DNA of 64,000 bases from Rhizobium indicum (GTDB taxonomy: Bacteria > Pseudomonadota > Alphaproteobacteria > Rhizobiales > Rhizobiaceae), in contig NZ_CP054022.1 of assembly GCF_005862305.2 (NCBI RefSeq), forward strand, positions 930,001 to 994,000. Reading direction: 5' to 3'. Below, piece by piece: positions 1 through 8,971 of this stretch (the stretch's first letter is position 1; each line of letters opens with the position of its first letter). Both the position numbers and the translations under genes were made by a program. The notes beneath the pieces are model-generated. The model saw only the letters and a program-made list of their open reading frames with translations. It made no database searches and was not told the origin of the DNA.

Positions 1-410
1 ACGGTCTCCCCTGCTCGGGCACCCTCAATCGCTTCGAAGATCGGCGCCATCGTAGAAATGCCCATGAGCTCCCGCCCACGACAAGTGAACTTGCTCGTTG
101 ACACTGCGATCACAAAATAGCGGCCGGACAGCTTGACGACAGCGCCTTCCTTGACTGAAGTTTTAGGGCCGAAGTCGATCGTCCTGAGCTTTTCGAGTTT
201 ATCGCCGTAGTCTTCCAGAGTGTCATCAAGCGCCTCGGCGAAGTCGCTAGCGACCTCGGCCTGAGCCAGTTCGTCGTTCTCGATCGGCTCGCTCCGATCG
301 ACCCGAGCGGTGGAGACGTAATCCAGATAATTCTCGCGAGCGCTATGCAAGGCTGCGGTCTCCAGCGAAAGCCTAGTTTCTCGAATGTGGTCTTTATTCC
401 AATCCATCAT
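1..410 (-). CDS. GreA/GreB C-terminal-domain-like protein, 3' end beyond window
   Basis: An open frame starts with two adjacent ATGs (410 and 407) and runs off the window edge without a stop, giving at least 136 residues. The N-terminal part is acidic and helical (DELAQAEVASDFAEALDD). The visible C-terminal part, from a KLSGRYFVIAVS stretch to ISTMAPIFEAIEGARAGETV, resembles the beta-sheet domain of GreA/GreB transcript-cleavage factors, where a similar IS..SPIG.AL.G...GD. segment occurs. The classical Gre coiled coil is not obvious, so this may be a Gre-domain relative acting at RNA polymerase rather than GreA itself. It precedes the next gene in the same direction. Confidence 0.5.
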   Translation of the reverse strand, partial: MMDWNKDHIRETRLSLETAALHSARENYLDYVSTARVDRSEPIENDELAQAEVASDFAEALDDTLEDYGDKLEKLRTIDFGPKTSVKEGAVVKLSGRYFVIAVSTSKFTCRGRELMGISTMAPIFEAIEGARAGET

Positions 411-497
411 AACCTCGTTGTGTTTCGGTAATCCAAATGTCCTAAAGGCTGGTCCGTGACCGCGTTGGGTGGTGACCGCACAAACTCGTCGACACCG

Positions 498-1070
498 CTA
501 TTCATCGCTGATGACGTCTTCTCCCTGGTAGGGGATTCTCATCAGCCGAGAATCTCGGATGATGCTTGTGACGAGCCAGACATATGACTGCTCGGCGGTA
601 TCGAAGCCGAGGATGCTGAAGGCTCCGCCGAAAGGGCATGGTGGGAAGTCTGGAAAGCCCTCCCGCAGAACGTAGCGCTCTGGATCATGCTCAAACTCGT
701 TCTTGTAGACTTTGCGCAGTCCGTGCTTGCTCGGCCCATCTTGGTCACCTGCCGGCGCTGTTTCACGATCCGCTACAAGCCTCTCAGAAAGGTCGCGATG
801 ACATATTTCGTCGAACACGTCGAACGCGTCGATCAAATGGCCCTTATGCCCGGTCGCCGGATCTGTGATCGCGTAGATGTTAGAGGCGTCTTCGGCATCA
901 TTTCCGCTTTCGAGGCGCAACGCTGCGTCGACGCGAATGGTGCACGGATCTAGGGTCGATCCTAGTTCGAGATCGACGAGATTGCCGTCCTTGACGCGGT
1001 ACTCGCCGTCATAGCCCTTGGCGATGAACGACTGGGCTGCTTCTAGAACGTCGGTCACATGGGATGTCAT
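498..1070 (-). CDS. conserved hypothetical protein, 190 aa
   Basis: I do not recognise a function. The ATG at 1070 is preferred because AAGGTG lies just upstream; an in-frame ATG at 1103 would add 11 residues. The first ~90 residues (YDGEYRVKDGNLVDLE...IYAITDPATGHKGHLIDAF) resemble small bacterial proteins sometimes mislabelled phosphoribosylpyrophosphate synthetase, which share a YAI....G.KG.LIDAFG core. The second half holds FPDFPPCPFGGAF and may be a separate fold. No signal peptide or membrane helix is visible. It lies downstream of corA on the same strand. Confidence 0.6.
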   Translation of the reverse strand: MTSHVTDVLEAAQSFIAKGYDGEYRVKDGNLVDLELGSTLDPCTIRVDAALRLESGNDAEDASNIYAITDPATGHKGHLIDAFDVFDEICHRDLSERLVADRETAPAGDQDGPSKHGLRKVYKNEFEHDPERYVLREGFPDFPPCPFGGAFSILGFDTAEQSYVWLVTSIIRDSRLMRIPYQGEDVISDE

Positions 1071-1164
1071 AGACGCACCTTCATCTCGAGTTGGATTGGA
1101 CACGCTCCTGCATAAGGCGCGCCGTGACCCGTCGGATGACGGCGAAGAAACCGAAGTGCGGTAT

Positions 1165-2133
1165 TCATAGCCACTTGGCCTTCTTGAAGCGCACGAACAG
1201 GAGAAGGCAGAACACCGCTATCAGACCGAGCACGACGAAGTATCCATAGGTCGTGTTCAGTTCCGGCATGTTCGTAAAGTTCATGCCGTATATTCCCGCG
1301 ATCGCCGTCGGAACTGCCAGTATTGCCGCCCAAGCCGCGAGCTGGCGGGTGATCACACCCGTCCTTTGTGCTTCGAGAAGGCTGCTGGCCTCAAAGACCG
1401 TGGACAGAACCTGAAGGAGGCCATCGACCATGGACTGCACGCGTTGGATATGGTCCGCGACGTCGCTGAAGTATGGTCTCACTTCGGCGCTGATGCAGGG
1501 AAAGTGGCCGCGAACGAGCTTTCGCACCAGCTCGGCCATAGCCCCGAGTGTGCGCTGGAAGCGCGTGAGTTCGGACCTTAGTCCGAAGATGCGGGCGACT
1601 TCTTTTCGTCCGAGAAAGTCGTCTAACGACCGTCTCTCCATCGCCAGAACGTCATCCTCGATCATTTCGAAGATGGGCAAATACTGGTCGACGAGCCGGT
1701 GCAAGATCGCGTGCAGCACGTAGTCGACACCCTGCCCGAAGAGCGCCGGCGAAGCCTCGAGTTGCTCCCGAAGGTTGCCTAGCGCTCCGGCGTTGCCATG
1801 TCGTACGCTGATAAGGTGATTGTGACCGGTGAAGATCGCCGTCTTGCCATAGCTGATCCGGTCGCCGACCAGCTCGGCGGTCTGAGCGACGATGTATAGC
1901 TCGCCGTTGTAGACTTCGAGCTTGGGCGGGCAGAGCGGGTGGATCGCGTTATCGATTGCCAACGGATGGAGATGATACGTCGCTTGCAGCGCGTGAAGTT
2001 CGTCGGCGGTGGGCTCGCGAAGCGCGATCCAGCAGAAGCCCGAGCGACTCTTATCGAGATTGACGCGCTCGTCGATCGCGATTTCCCGAATTCGCTTGCC
2101 TTCGTTGTAATAGTAGGCGGCGATGACACTCAT
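1165..2133 (-). CDS. corA: CorA-family magnesium/divalent cation transporter
   Basis: The 322-residue product has the length of CorA channels, which admit Mg2+ and also Co2+ or Ni2+ across the inner membrane as a pentamer. The C-terminus carries the two membrane helices, and the first ends in the signature YGMNF followed by MPEL in the short periplasmic loop. The long acidic N-terminal domain (to about residue 255) is the cytoplasmic funnel. The start is the ATG at 2133. It sits 138 bp downstream of msrA in the same orientation, so cotranscription is possible but not shown. Confidence 0.95.
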   Translation of the reverse strand: MSVIAAYYYNEGKRIREIAIDERVNLDKSRSGFCWIALREPTADELHALQATYHLHPLAIDNAIHPLCPPKLEVYNGELYIVAQTAELVGDRISYGKTAIFTGHNHLISVRHGNAGALGNLREQLEASPALFGQGVDYVLHAILHRLVDQYLPIFEMIEDDVLAMERRSLDDFLGRKEVARIFGLRSELTRFQRTLGAMAELVRKLVRGHFPCISAEVRPYFSDVADHIQRVQSMVDGLLQVLSTVFEASSLLEAQRTGVITRQLAAWAAILAVPTAIAGIYGMNFTNMPELNTTYGYFVVLGLIAVFCLLLFVRFKKAKWL

Positions 2134-2271
2134 GCTTCTACGATCCTAGTGCGGGGATGGCGGAGGACTGGGGATGCCCTTGCTCATCAAGCTGGTTCGT
2201 GACCGCATCGGTGAACGATGCGGTCACGAGCGTTGCGAACCGTAGCAGCATAGCACGTACGGACGCCTTAC

Positions 2272-2811
2272 CTACTCCGCTGCGGCACCGGCCGCCGGCT
2301 GCGTGTCGCCAGCAGGTTGGCGCTTGGGAAGCACCCAGCCGGCTCGTGGGAAATGGCAGCTATACCCGCCCGGCCGCTTCTCAAGATAATCCTGGTGCTC
2401 CGGTTCGGCCTCCCAGAAATCGCTGACCGGCTCGACCTCGGTGACCACTTTGCCATCCCACAGACCGGAGGCATCCAAATCGGCTATCGTCTCTTCGGCG
2501 ACGCGCTTCTGCGCCTCGTCGACGTAATAGATGCCCGACCGGTAGGAGAGCCCACGATCATTGCCCTGGCGGTTCTTCGTCGTCGGATCGTGGATCTGAA
2601 AGAAGTATTCCAGGATGTTCCGATAGCTCGTCACCCCCGGGTCGAAGACGATCTCGATTCCCTCGGCATGCGTGCCGTGATTGCGATAAGTGGCGTTCGG
2701 AATATCGCCGCCGGTGTAACCCACACGAGTTGAGACGATGCCGGGCTGCTTGCGGATTAGGTCCTGCATGCCCCAGAAACATCCGCCTGCGAGAACAGCG
2801 CGCTGATGCAT
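2272..2811 (-). CDS. msrA: peptide-methionine (S)-S-oxide reductase MsrA
   Basis: MsrA reduces the S epimer of methionine sulfoxide in proteins. The catalytic motif GGCFWG is at residues 9-14 with Cys11 as nucleophile, and GYSCH near the C-terminus supplies a likely resolving cysteine. The body ([27 protein letters not shown]) is canonical. An Ala/Gln/Pro-rich tail of about 20 residues follows the fold. The ATG lies one base after the msrB stop, and its GAGGAGG ribosome site is inside the last msrB codons, so translation is coupled in an msrB-msrA operon. A second msrA lies at 5883-6416. Confidence 0.97.
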   Translation of the reverse strand: MHQRAVLAGGCFWGMQDLIRKQPGIVSTRVGYTGGDIPNATYRNHGTHAEGIEIVFDPGVTSYRNILEYFFQIHDPTTKNRQGNDRGLSYRSGIYYVDEAQKRVAEETIADLDASGLWDGKVVTEVEPVSDFWEAEPEHQDYLEKRPGGYSCHFPRAGWVLPKRQPAGDTQPAAGAAAE

Positions 2812-2812
2812 G

Positions 2813-3256
2813 TTAAGCCTCCTCTACCTGATCGAGATAATCGCCGTATCCCTCGCTTTCCATCTCGTCGCGCGGGATGAAGCGAAGGGACGCTGAGTTG
2901 ATGCAGTAGCGCAGACCGCCGCGGTCGGAAGGACCATCCGGGAACACATGGCCGAGATGGCTGTCGGCGTGTACCGACCTGACCTCCGTCCGGACCATGC
3001 CGTGCGCGCTGTCCCGCACCTCGTTGACGTTTGCCGGAACGATCGGCTTGGTGAAGCTGGGCCAGCCAGTGCGCGAATCGAACTTGTCCGTCGAAGCGAA
3101 CAGCGGCTCGCCCGACACGATGTCGACGTAGATGCCAGGCTCCTTGTTGTCATTGTACTCGCCGGTGAAGGGCCTTTCGGTGCCCGACTCCTGGGTAATC
3201 CGGCGTTGCTCGGGGGTCAGGCGGTCAAGTGCTGTCTGTGACTTTTCAAACTTCAT
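2813..3256 (-). CDS. msrB: peptide-methionine (R)-S-oxide reductase MsrB
   Basis: MsrB reduces the R epimer of protein methionine sulfoxide, complementing MsrA. Motifs include [15 protein letters not shown] and [11 protein letters not shown], the last with the catalytic cysteine. The two CXXC pairs that bind zinc in many MsrB proteins are absent, so this is the zinc-free type. The ATG at 3256 is chosen because GGAG lies six bases upstream; the in-frame TTG at 3268 overlaps that site. Its 260-bp leader carries a regulatory module (3435-3491) that is also found before the redoxin operon. Confidence 0.96.
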   Translation of the reverse strand: MKFEKSQTALDRLTPEQRRITQESGTERPFTGEYNDNKEPGIYVDIVSGEPLFASTDKFDSRTGWPSFTKPIVPANVNEVRDSAHGMVRTEVRSVHADSHLGHVFPDGPSDRGGLRYCINSASLRFIPRDEMESEGYGDYLDQVEEA

Positions 3257-3434
3257 GATAGTCTCCAATACTCATCTCGAGGGGGACATTCGATCTCTTC
3301 ATCGGCTACAGTGGCCGTATCTATATTTGGACCGGCCACGGCGCCGTTGAGAATTGTCCATTCGGATAGAACGCTCTCACTTATCCTGACATTCGGCGCC
3401 AGACGCACTGCTACCCAACTTATCAGTCATTGCG

Positions 3435-3491
3435 TAGACTATCGCAGTGCGCCCAAGATTTATCCAATACGCTGTGCGTATAGTTTCCATA
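3435..3491 (-). promoter_or_regulatory. three-block regulatory module upstream of msrB
   Basis: Three blocks, TAGACTAT (3435-3442), TCCAATA (3463-3469) and ATAGTTTCCATA (3480-3491), recur with exactly the same spacing at 10095-10151, before the redoxin operon, while the bases between them are mostly different. TATAGTTTCCATA is an imperfect dyad of the T-N11-A form used by LysR-type regulators. The module lies about 180-235 bp before msrB and just beyond the lysR stop codon. Binding by the adjacent LysR protein is an inference. Confidence 0.6.
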
Positions 3492-3516
3492 GCGCCGAAG
3501 CTCTTCACGTCGTGCT

Positions 3517-4392
3517 TCAGTTCCACTCGTATAGGGCTGCCAGCTGCGCGATCTTGCGTATCTCGACCGTCGCCGTGGAACCGGATACAGTCGCGATCAC
3601 GACTTCGCGCTCCAAGACGAATCCGTCGATCGGCCGAGTGACGAGTCCGTGCGCCGTGGCCGATCGTTCAGGAAGAATGCATATGGCGTGGCCGTCGGCG
3701 ACGGCCCGTTGCACCCAGTCCTCGCGATCTGACCGAAAGCGGGGTTGCATGAGCAAGTCCCGTCGCGCGAAGTGATCGAGAATCTGATCGCGAAACTCGC
3801 ATTTCAGGCGATCAACGAAAGGAAATTCGAGCAAGTCTTCGGCCCGAACGATCTCACTGGCTGCCAAGGTATGGTTTGCAGAACAGCCGAGCACGAAGCG
3901 CTCCCGAAACAGAGGACGCACATCCAGCTTGCGTTCCGGTCTTGTTTCACGCGGCAGGATGCACGCGTGGTATTTTCCTGACAGCACTTCCGATGTGTCC
4001 TCGTTCGAACGGAGCGAGTGCAGCTTGATCTCGATGGACGGCATCTCCGCCAACGCACTCTCGAAAAACGCCGTGAATTGCTTTGGTCCGACGGAGGGCG
4101 CGACGGCGACATCCAGCACGCGGTGCCTCCCCATCGCCCAGTTCTCAGAGTGATTGCGCACGCTCTTCATCGCGACCATCATGCGCTGAAATTCTGCCTC
4201 GACGTCCTGGCCAAGGCCAGTAAGGCGGCTGTTCTTCCCATCGCGATGGATCAGTGGCCCGCCAAGTTCCTCCTCCAAGCGGCGGATGGCACGGGTCAGG
4301 CTTGGTTGAGACACACCACTCAAGCGAGCCGCGGCTGTAAAGTTCAGCGTATCGGCCAAGTTGATGAAATAGCTGATCTGATTGAGTTTCAT
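3517..4392 (-). CDS. LysR-family transcriptional regulator
   Basis: The N-terminal winged helix-turn-helix (FINLADTLNFTAAARLSGVSQ...LTRAIRRLEEELG) is typical of LysR regulators, followed by a linker helix and a periplasmic-binding-protein-like effector domain to residue ~291. Cysteines in ACILP, VLGCSAN and LKCEFRD could be redox-active but are not in a known OxyR or HypT arrangement. Start choice is between ATG 4392 (LysR-like N-terminus MKLNQISYF) and 4407. It is divergent from the hydrolase-OsmC-msrA unit and upstream of msrBA, so control of methionine-sulfoxide repair genes is likely. The inducer is unknown. Confidence 0.92.
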   Translation of the reverse strand: MKLNQISYFINLADTLNFTAAARLSGVSQPSLTRAIRRLEEELGGPLIHRDGKNSRLTGLGQDVEAEFQRMMVAMKSVRNHSENWAMGRHRVLDVAVAPSVGPKQFTAFFESALAEMPSIEIKLHSLRSNEDTSEVLSGKYHACILPRETRPERKLDVRPLFRERFVLGCSANHTLAASEIVRAEDLLEFPFVDRLKCEFRDQILDHFARRDLLMQPRFRSDREDWVQRAVADGHAICILPERSATAHGLVTRPIDGFVLEREVVIATVSGSTATVEIRKIAQLAALYEWN

Positions 4393-4461
4393 TAGCTTCC
4401 GGCCCATGTGCCTGAGTGATGCTTGCTCGTGAGACCAGCTTCGGAAAGCAGGTGACGGATG

Positions 4462-4516
4462 TATGCTTCACGCATATAATCATCGTCGAAGGGATTGTCT
4501 ATATGCGCCGCGCATA
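4462..4516. promoter_or_regulatory. paired TATGC-N5-GCATA operators in divergent promoter
   Basis: Two perfect dyads TATGC-N5-GCATA lie at 4462-4476 and 4502-4516, with centres exactly 40 bp apart, about four helical turns on the same face. The second extends to TATATGCG-CCG-CGCATATA (4500-4518). They sit between lysR (leftward) and the hydrolase-OsmC gene (rightward). Near matches occur at 7263-7277 and 10108-10122. The pair looks like a cooperative operator, but which regulator binds it (LysR or the MarR protein) cannot be read from the sequence. Confidence 0.6.
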
Positions 4517-4617
4517 TAAATGATACCCTGGGATGACGATTAATGTGTCGGTTCGCCCCGCTCAGCTCCATCGAAGGCTCTGGGAGGGCAACCGCCAAGC
4601 CGCTTGCTGGAGGTTCG

Positions 4618-5850
4618 ATGGACATGGCAGAAAAAACATTCACATTCGCTAGCGGGGCTGGCTCTCAGCTTTCCGGGCATCTCGAACCGCCGGAAGGGAC
4701 GCCGCGGGGCTGGGCGATCTTCGCCCACTGCTTCACCTGCGGAAAAGACAGTCGCGCCGCCGTTTACATCTCGCGCGCGCTGTCGCGTGCGGGCATCGGG
4801 GTCTTGAGGTTCGATTTCGCCGGAACCGGGATCAGCGGTGGGTCGGGGGAAGCTGTGAGCTTCGCGTCGGACGTCGAGGACCTTCGTGCAGCCGCAAAGG
4901 CGATGGCGGCGGCGGGTATGTTACCCTCCCTCCTTGTCGGGCACAGCCTGGGTGGCGCCGCTGCGATCGTAGCCGCTGCCGAGTTGCCTGACATTGCCGC
5001 GGTGGCGACGATCGGTGCGCCGGCCGACCTTCAGCACATCTTGCGCTTCTTCGGACCGGACGATCTAGACACCATCGCGAGCGAGGGCGAGGCCTCGGTG
5101 GAGATCGCCGGCAGACCCTTCTTCATTCGTCGCAGCTTCCTAGAGGCGGTTGCGGGAATCGACATCGAGAAGTCCATTGCCTCTCTGCGACGTCCGGTGC
5201 TGGTCATGCATTCTCCGCTAGATCAGGTGGTCGGCATCGACCACGCGTCGCGCATCTTCGTCGCGTCCAGGCATCCTAAAAGCTTCATCTCGCTCGACAC
5301 GGCGGATCACCTTCTCACCAACGTTGCAGATGCGAACTACGCCTCGGCAATGGTGGCGGTATGGGCAAGCCGCTTTCTTCCACCGCTCACGGCGGATCTA
5401 CCGCAGGTCGAGGCTGCCGAGGGCGTTGTCGCCACCGAAACTCTTGAGGGGAGGTTCCAGCTCAAGGTTCGCAGCGGCGAGCACACTCTGTTCGCCGATG
5501 AGCCAGCATCGGTTGGTGGTCTCGGAACCGGACTATCTCCTTACGAACTGGTATCTGCCGGCCTCGCAGCCTGCACGGTGATGACGATGCGCCTCTACGC
5601 CGACCGCAAGGGCTTTCCGCTTGAACGGGCGAGCACGACCGTGCAGCACGAGAAGGTGCCGGACATGATGCCACCCGATCGATTCTCCCGGACCATCGTC
5701 CTCGATGGCCCGCTGAGTGATGATCAGCGCGCTCGGATTCTCGCGATAGCTGATCGATGTCCCGTAGATTTAACTCTTATCCGGGGTTCGGACGTGCAGA
5801 CCGAGCTTTCTATCACCAGTCAGGCTGCTGATCCCACGAGGCTGGCTTGA
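4618..5850 (+). CDS. alpha/beta-hydrolase fused to OsmC-type peroxiredoxin domain
   Basis: Residues 1-270 form an alpha/beta-hydrolase with nucleophile elbow GHSLGG (Ser110) and a late ADH motif for the histidine. Residues ~285-410 form an OsmC/Ohr-like domain with the two conserved cysteines, Cys319 (AACTVMT) and Cys381 (RCPVD), which in this family reduce organic hydroperoxides. This two-domain architecture is known in proteobacteria, but its substrate is unclear. The ATG at 4618 follows GGAGG by four bases, whereas an earlier in-frame ATG at 4543 has no ribosome site and overlaps the promoter. msrA2 follows directly, suggesting joint oxidant defence. Confidence 0.93.
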   Translation: MDMAEKTFTFASGAGSQLSGHLEPPEGTPRGWAIFAHCFTCGKDSRAAVYISRALSRAGIGVLRFDFAGTGISGGSGEAVSFASDVEDLRAAAKAMAAAGMLPSLLVGHSLGGAAAIVAAAELPDIAAVATIGAPADLQHILRFFGPDDLDTIASEGEASVEIAGRPFFIRRSFLEAVAGIDIEKSIASLRRPVLVMHSPLDQVVGIDHASRIFVASRHPKSFISLDTADHLLTNVADANYASAMVAVWASRFLPPLTADLPQVEAAEGVVATETLEGRFQLKVRSGEHTLFADEPASVGGLGTGLSPYELVSAGLAACTVMTMRLYADRKGFPLERASTTVQHEKVPDMMPPDRFSRTIVLDGPLSDDQRARILAIADRCPVDLTLIRGSDVQTELSITSQAADPTRLA

Positions 5851-5882
5851 CCTTGACCCACATAGAGAAAGGCGAACGAGCT

Positions 5883-6416
5883 ATGAGCCAATCAGCTGCC
5901 GGTAATGATGCGGCCGCTACAGAGCGAGCGATTCTCGCAGGCGGCTGCTTCTGGGGCATGGAGGATTTGCTGCGCCGAGCGAAGGGAGTCGTATCGGCGC
6001 GTGTCGGTTACATAGGCGGAGAGATGCTTGATCCGACCTATGAGAGACATTACAGCCATGCAGAAGCGGTGGAAGTGACTTTCGACCCCTCCGTGCTTAG
6101 CTATCGCTCTCTCTTGGAGCTCTTTTTCCAGGTCCACGACCCCACGACCTACGAGCAACAGGGCAGCGATGTCGGTCCGAGCTATAGATCTGCAATTTTC
6201 TATACCACCGGGGTGCAGAAGGAAGTCGCCCTGACGACCATCGCAGAGAACGAAGCATCAGGTCGCTGGCCTAGCCAGATCGTGTCGGAAATCAATCCGG
6301 AAGAACCGTTTTGGGAGGCGGAGCCGGAGCACCAAAAATACCTGGTGCGCTATCCTGGGGGCTATAGCTGCCATTTCGCGCGCCCGACCTGGCGTCTGGA
6401 ACGATCAGGTCGATGA
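5883..6416 (+). CDS. msrA: second peptide-methionine (S)-S-oxide reductase MsrA
   Basis: This 177-residue MsrA has the GGCFWGMED active site close to the N-terminus and the GGYSCHF segment near the end, and is clearly divergent in sequence from the copy at 2272-2811. An in-frame TTG at 5847 overlaps the upstream stop, but the ATG at 5883 with AAAGG upstream is the better start. It is in an apparent operon with the hydrolase-OsmC gene. Two MsrA proteins plus MsrB in 4 kb point to a locus specialised in methionine oxidation damage, for example from hypochlorite-like oxidants (inference). The 293 bp after it show no convincing gene. Confidence 0.96.
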   Translation: MSQSAAGNDAAATERAILAGGCFWGMEDLLRRAKGVVSARVGYIGGEMLDPTYERHYSHAEAVEVTFDPSVLSYRSLLELFFQVHDPTTYEQQGSDVGPSYRSAIFYTTGVQKEVALTTIAENEASGRWPSQIVSEINPEEPFWEAEPEHQKYLVRYPGGYSCHFARPTWRLERSGR

Positions 6417-6709
6417 GCAAGTCGTAGCCGCCCTCTTGGTTCGTAAGGGATGGGGTAGCAAGCGCCACGCGTCGCTGCAGGCCGGACTCCTGCTATGATG
6501 CCTGAGTTCATGATTGTTGGCCTTTGGGGCCGGATGTCGGGCAGCGGACTTTTGGCTGGAGCGATTATAGTGGACGCATTTTTTCAGGAGGATGACGCGC
6601 CGCATGATTTCGGCGGTGGGCGCCGCAGTTCATCGGCCTCATCACGGTTGTGGGCTTTCTGGCTGCTGATTTTATCGCTCAGCATTGATCTGCCCTAATT
6701 ACACGCGTC

Positions 6710-7276
6710 CTACGCGTCGTCGTTCTTCTCGCGGTCTACACCTCGCTCATGTAATTCGGAATCGATGGGGCAGTTCGTGCAGCCCTCGTAGCAGCACAGG
6801 CGGCAGATGCGGTATGAATGCTCGAGGTTTTCCAAGCGATCGCGCAAAACGCGTTCAGCGATGTCGCATAAGATTTTCAGTTCGTCCGGATTAAGGATCG
6901 ATAGCCCTTCGGCAATCACTTGATCGCGCGAAGCCAGGACCTCGTCGCTCGCGACCTTCCCGGCTGGAGTAAGATAGAGGGATCGCGTGCGCCCGTCGGT
7001 CGAATGCTCCCTACGCTCGATCAACCCCTCAGTCGCCAATCGATCCACCAGGCGAACGGTCCCTGCATGTGAAAGGCCCACCCCGACTGCAAGCATACGG
7101 ATCGAGAGCCCGGGCTTGTGCGCGAGCAACGCCAGCGCTGAGGCGGCAGGTCCAGCTTCCGGCGCCCGCGATGAACTAGCGCGAACGATGTCGTCGCTGA
7201 TCATGAGTGCGAACGCACCGAAAATATTTCGATCTCGAGGTCCATCCATTGCCACAGCTATATGTGCGCGGAGCAT
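6710..7276 (-). CDS. MarR-family regulator with cysteine-rich C-terminus
   Basis: The central winged helix (LSIRMLAVGVGLSHAGTVRLVDRLATEGLIERR, with wing residues DGRTRSLYLTPAG) is typical of MarR repressors. After the dimerisation helices comes CRLCCYEGCTNCP, five cysteines in 13 residues, which could bind a metal or act as a thiol redox switch. Starts at TTG 7285, ATG 7276 or ATG 7249 are possible; none has a strong ribosome site. A TATGC-N5-GCATA-like dyad overlaps the 5' end (7263-7277), suggesting autoregulation if the downstream start is used. It lies between msrA2 and the frameshifted MFS gene. Confidence 0.9.
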   Translation of the reverse strand: MLRAHIAVAMDGPRDRNIFGAFALMISDDIVRASSSRAPEAGPAASALALLAHKPGLSIRMLAVGVGLSHAGTVRLVDRLATEGLIERREHSTDGRTRSLYLTPAGKVASDEVLASRDQVIAEGLSILNPDELKILCDIAERVLRDRLENLEHSYRICRLCCYEGCTNCPIDSELHERGVDREKNDDA

Positions 7277-7277
7277 A
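7263..7277. promoter_or_regulatory. near-match TATGC-N5-GCATA dyad at marR 5' end
   Basis: On the plus strand TGTGC-N5-GCATA (one mismatch to the 4462 and 4502 dyads) lies at the start of the MarR reading frame, next to further TATA-rich bases. It could be an autoregulatory operator. Overlap with the first codons lowers confidence. Confidence 0.35.
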
Positions 7278-7516
7278 GACAGCAAGTCATACTCTGGTCC
7301 TCTTCATCAACGCGCGGATTAAGAAAGCTCTGTTTTAAAGGGGTTTGAGGGTTTTCGAGTTATCTGGCCCACCAAAAAAAAGGGTCCGGCCCATCAAGGC
7401 GGGGAACGAATCGATACCTTGCGGCTATAGAGTAGGCCTCTCTGCTCTGAATCGCCGTAGGTCGCGCTTGAGAATCATCTCGCGTCAGAGCCGCCATCAA
7501 GTCGCGCAGGTGTAGA

Positions 7517-8971
7517 TCAGCGAGGCCTTAAGCTTGCCCTACGGTGTCGCACTTCCACCGCGTCACCGGACGCGATTACGATTGCATCAATCTCATTGAG
7601 GAAAAGTCCGTGTTCCACGAAGCTGGGGATTGCAACGATCGCTGCTTTCGATTTCGGTAGGCCTTGGTATCTCGTCCAGGGCCGCGTCCAAGATCTGATG
7701 CGTCCTACGCGTCCTCCTGCGTTCGTATCATCGCATCGAGAGATCCTGTTATCATCGGCGTGCTCGGACAACGGGTGGCCTTGGCCTCGATTGGGCGCCT
7801 TGGCTGCCTGCGTGCGATGGTCAGCACCGCCAAGGGTAGTGAGCAACCCGGCCGCATAGAGGAATAAGCCGCCTGGGCCGACGATATTCATCGCAACTCC
7901 CCCTATAAGGGGTCCAGCGGCTGTCCCGACCCCGTTAAGCAGAAGAAGCCCGCGTGCGGTCCCGAGTAGCCGACCGGCCGGAAGATCGTCGTTCGCGACG
8001 GCGAGTGACAACGAATAGATCGGGATGCCAAATCCGCCGAAGAGCGCACCCGCTGCGAGGAGCACGGGCAAAGGCGCTTCCGCCGCCAATGCTACGCCGA
8101 CGGCGGCCACTGCGGCCGCTAGGGCCGCGCCGGCAATGACACGGTTCTGGGGCACCCGATCCGAAAGCCAGCCGAGTGGCCATTGCAATGCAAGTGTTCC
8201 ACCAACAACCGCAGCCATGAAAGCGAATATGCCGCCCACATCGAGTCCGATCCTCTGGGCGAAGTTCGGGCCCATGCCCCAGAAACCACCAATAGCCAGG
8301 CCGGCCAAGAAAACGCCAGCCGCAGCGAGAGGTGATGCGAGGACGAGGTCCCTGAACGCGACCCGTTCCTGTGCCACCTGGCCCGGCGGATGACTGGGTA
8401 GCAAGGTGATCGGAACCACCGCTGCCGATATCAACAGCGACACGATGAGGAACAATGTCACATCGGCAGGCGGTGCGATGTTGAGTAACGCCTGCCCGAT
8501 TGCCCATGAGCCCATCGAGACAACTCCGAAGATCGACAGGAGCTGCCCGCGCGTGGTTTGCAATGCATGGGCGTTGAGCCAGCTCTCCGTTGCGAGGATC
8601 ATGCCCGCGTAGGCGAAGCCGGTAACGAGGCGAAGCGGCATCCAAGCAATAGGCCCAATGAAGGCCACATGGAGAAGGGCGGTCATCGAAGCGATAGCCG
8701 CAAAGCCGGCGAAGGTTCTGACGTGCCCTACAGAAACGATGATCCGCGGCAACGCCAGCGCGCCGATCGTGAAACCCGCGAAGTAGAAGGACATCATCGC
8801 GCTGATCGCGCCGCTCGAGAAGCCCTCCTGGCCGGCTCTCACGATCAAGAGCGTACCCAGCAAACCATTGCCCAGTAGCAGAGCGGCGACGCTCAACAGC
8901 AACGCCGCCACCGGCGCTAGAACGAGGCCGCGTCCACCCGCCGACTTTACGATATCCATCGCCTGTCTCAT
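7517..8971 (-). CDS. MFS transporter with frameshifted C-terminus
   Basis: The product is a 12-helix major facilitator of the YcaD-like type (FAGFTIGALALPRIIVSVGH, WLNAHALQTTRGQ, WPLGWLSDRVPQNR). ATG 8971 overlaps the DM13 gene stop (ATGA), so the genes are coupled. In the last helix the frame breaks: one base less in the GGG at 7834-7836 would continue LLTTLAVLTIARRQ and end at a stop at 7705 (421 residues). As it stands, the frame runs on to 7517 through unrelated sequence that includes an rpiA-like remnant. This is either a real +1 mutation or a sequencing error. Substrate unknown. Confidence 0.82.
   Translation of the reverse strand: MRQAMDIVKSAGGRGLVLAPVAALLLSVAALLLGNGLLGTLLIVRAGQEGFSSGAISAMMSFYFAGFTIGALALPRIIVSVGHVRTFAGFAAIASMTALLHVAFIGPIAWMPLRLVTGFAYAGMILATESWLNAHALQTTRGQLLSIFGVVSMGSWAIGQALLNIAPPADVTLFLIVSLLISAAVVPITLLPSHPPGQVAQERVAFRDLVLASPLAAAGVFLAGLAIGGFWGMGPNFAQRIGLDVGGIFAFMAAVVGGTLALQWPLGWLSDRVPQNRVIAGAALAAAVAAVGVALAAEAPLPVLLAAGALFGGFGIPIYSLSLAVANDDLPAGRLLGTARGLLLLNGVGTAAGPLIGGVAMNIVGPGGLFLYAAGLLTTLGGADHRTQAAKAPNRGQGHPLSEHADDNRISRCDDTNAGGRVGRIRSWTRPWTRYQGLPKSKAAIVAIPSFVEHGLFLNEIDAIVIASGDAVEVRHRRASLRPR
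7544..7650 (-). pseudogene. remnant of ribose-5-phosphate isomerase A 3' end
   Basis: The translated segment AIPSFVEHGLFLNEIDAIVI followed by GDAVEV matches the C-terminal signature of RpiA (AIPGVVEHGLF...A..VI.....GV.VL). No other RpiA part (active-site GSG..T or DGADE) is present, so only the last ~35 codons survive. It lies downstream of the natural MFS stop at 7705, and is read in frame with the MFS gene only because of the frameshift. Confidence 0.5.

Noticed and set aside
4543..4617. Upstream extension of the hydrolase-OsmC gene to an earlier ATG
   Set aside because: No ribosome site before 4543, sequence unlike the family, whereas GGAGG precedes the ATG at 4618.
6417..6709. Short hydrophobic frame between msrA2 and marR ending near 6686
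   Set aside because: Reads like a membrane segment but has an upstream stop, no start codon and no family match.
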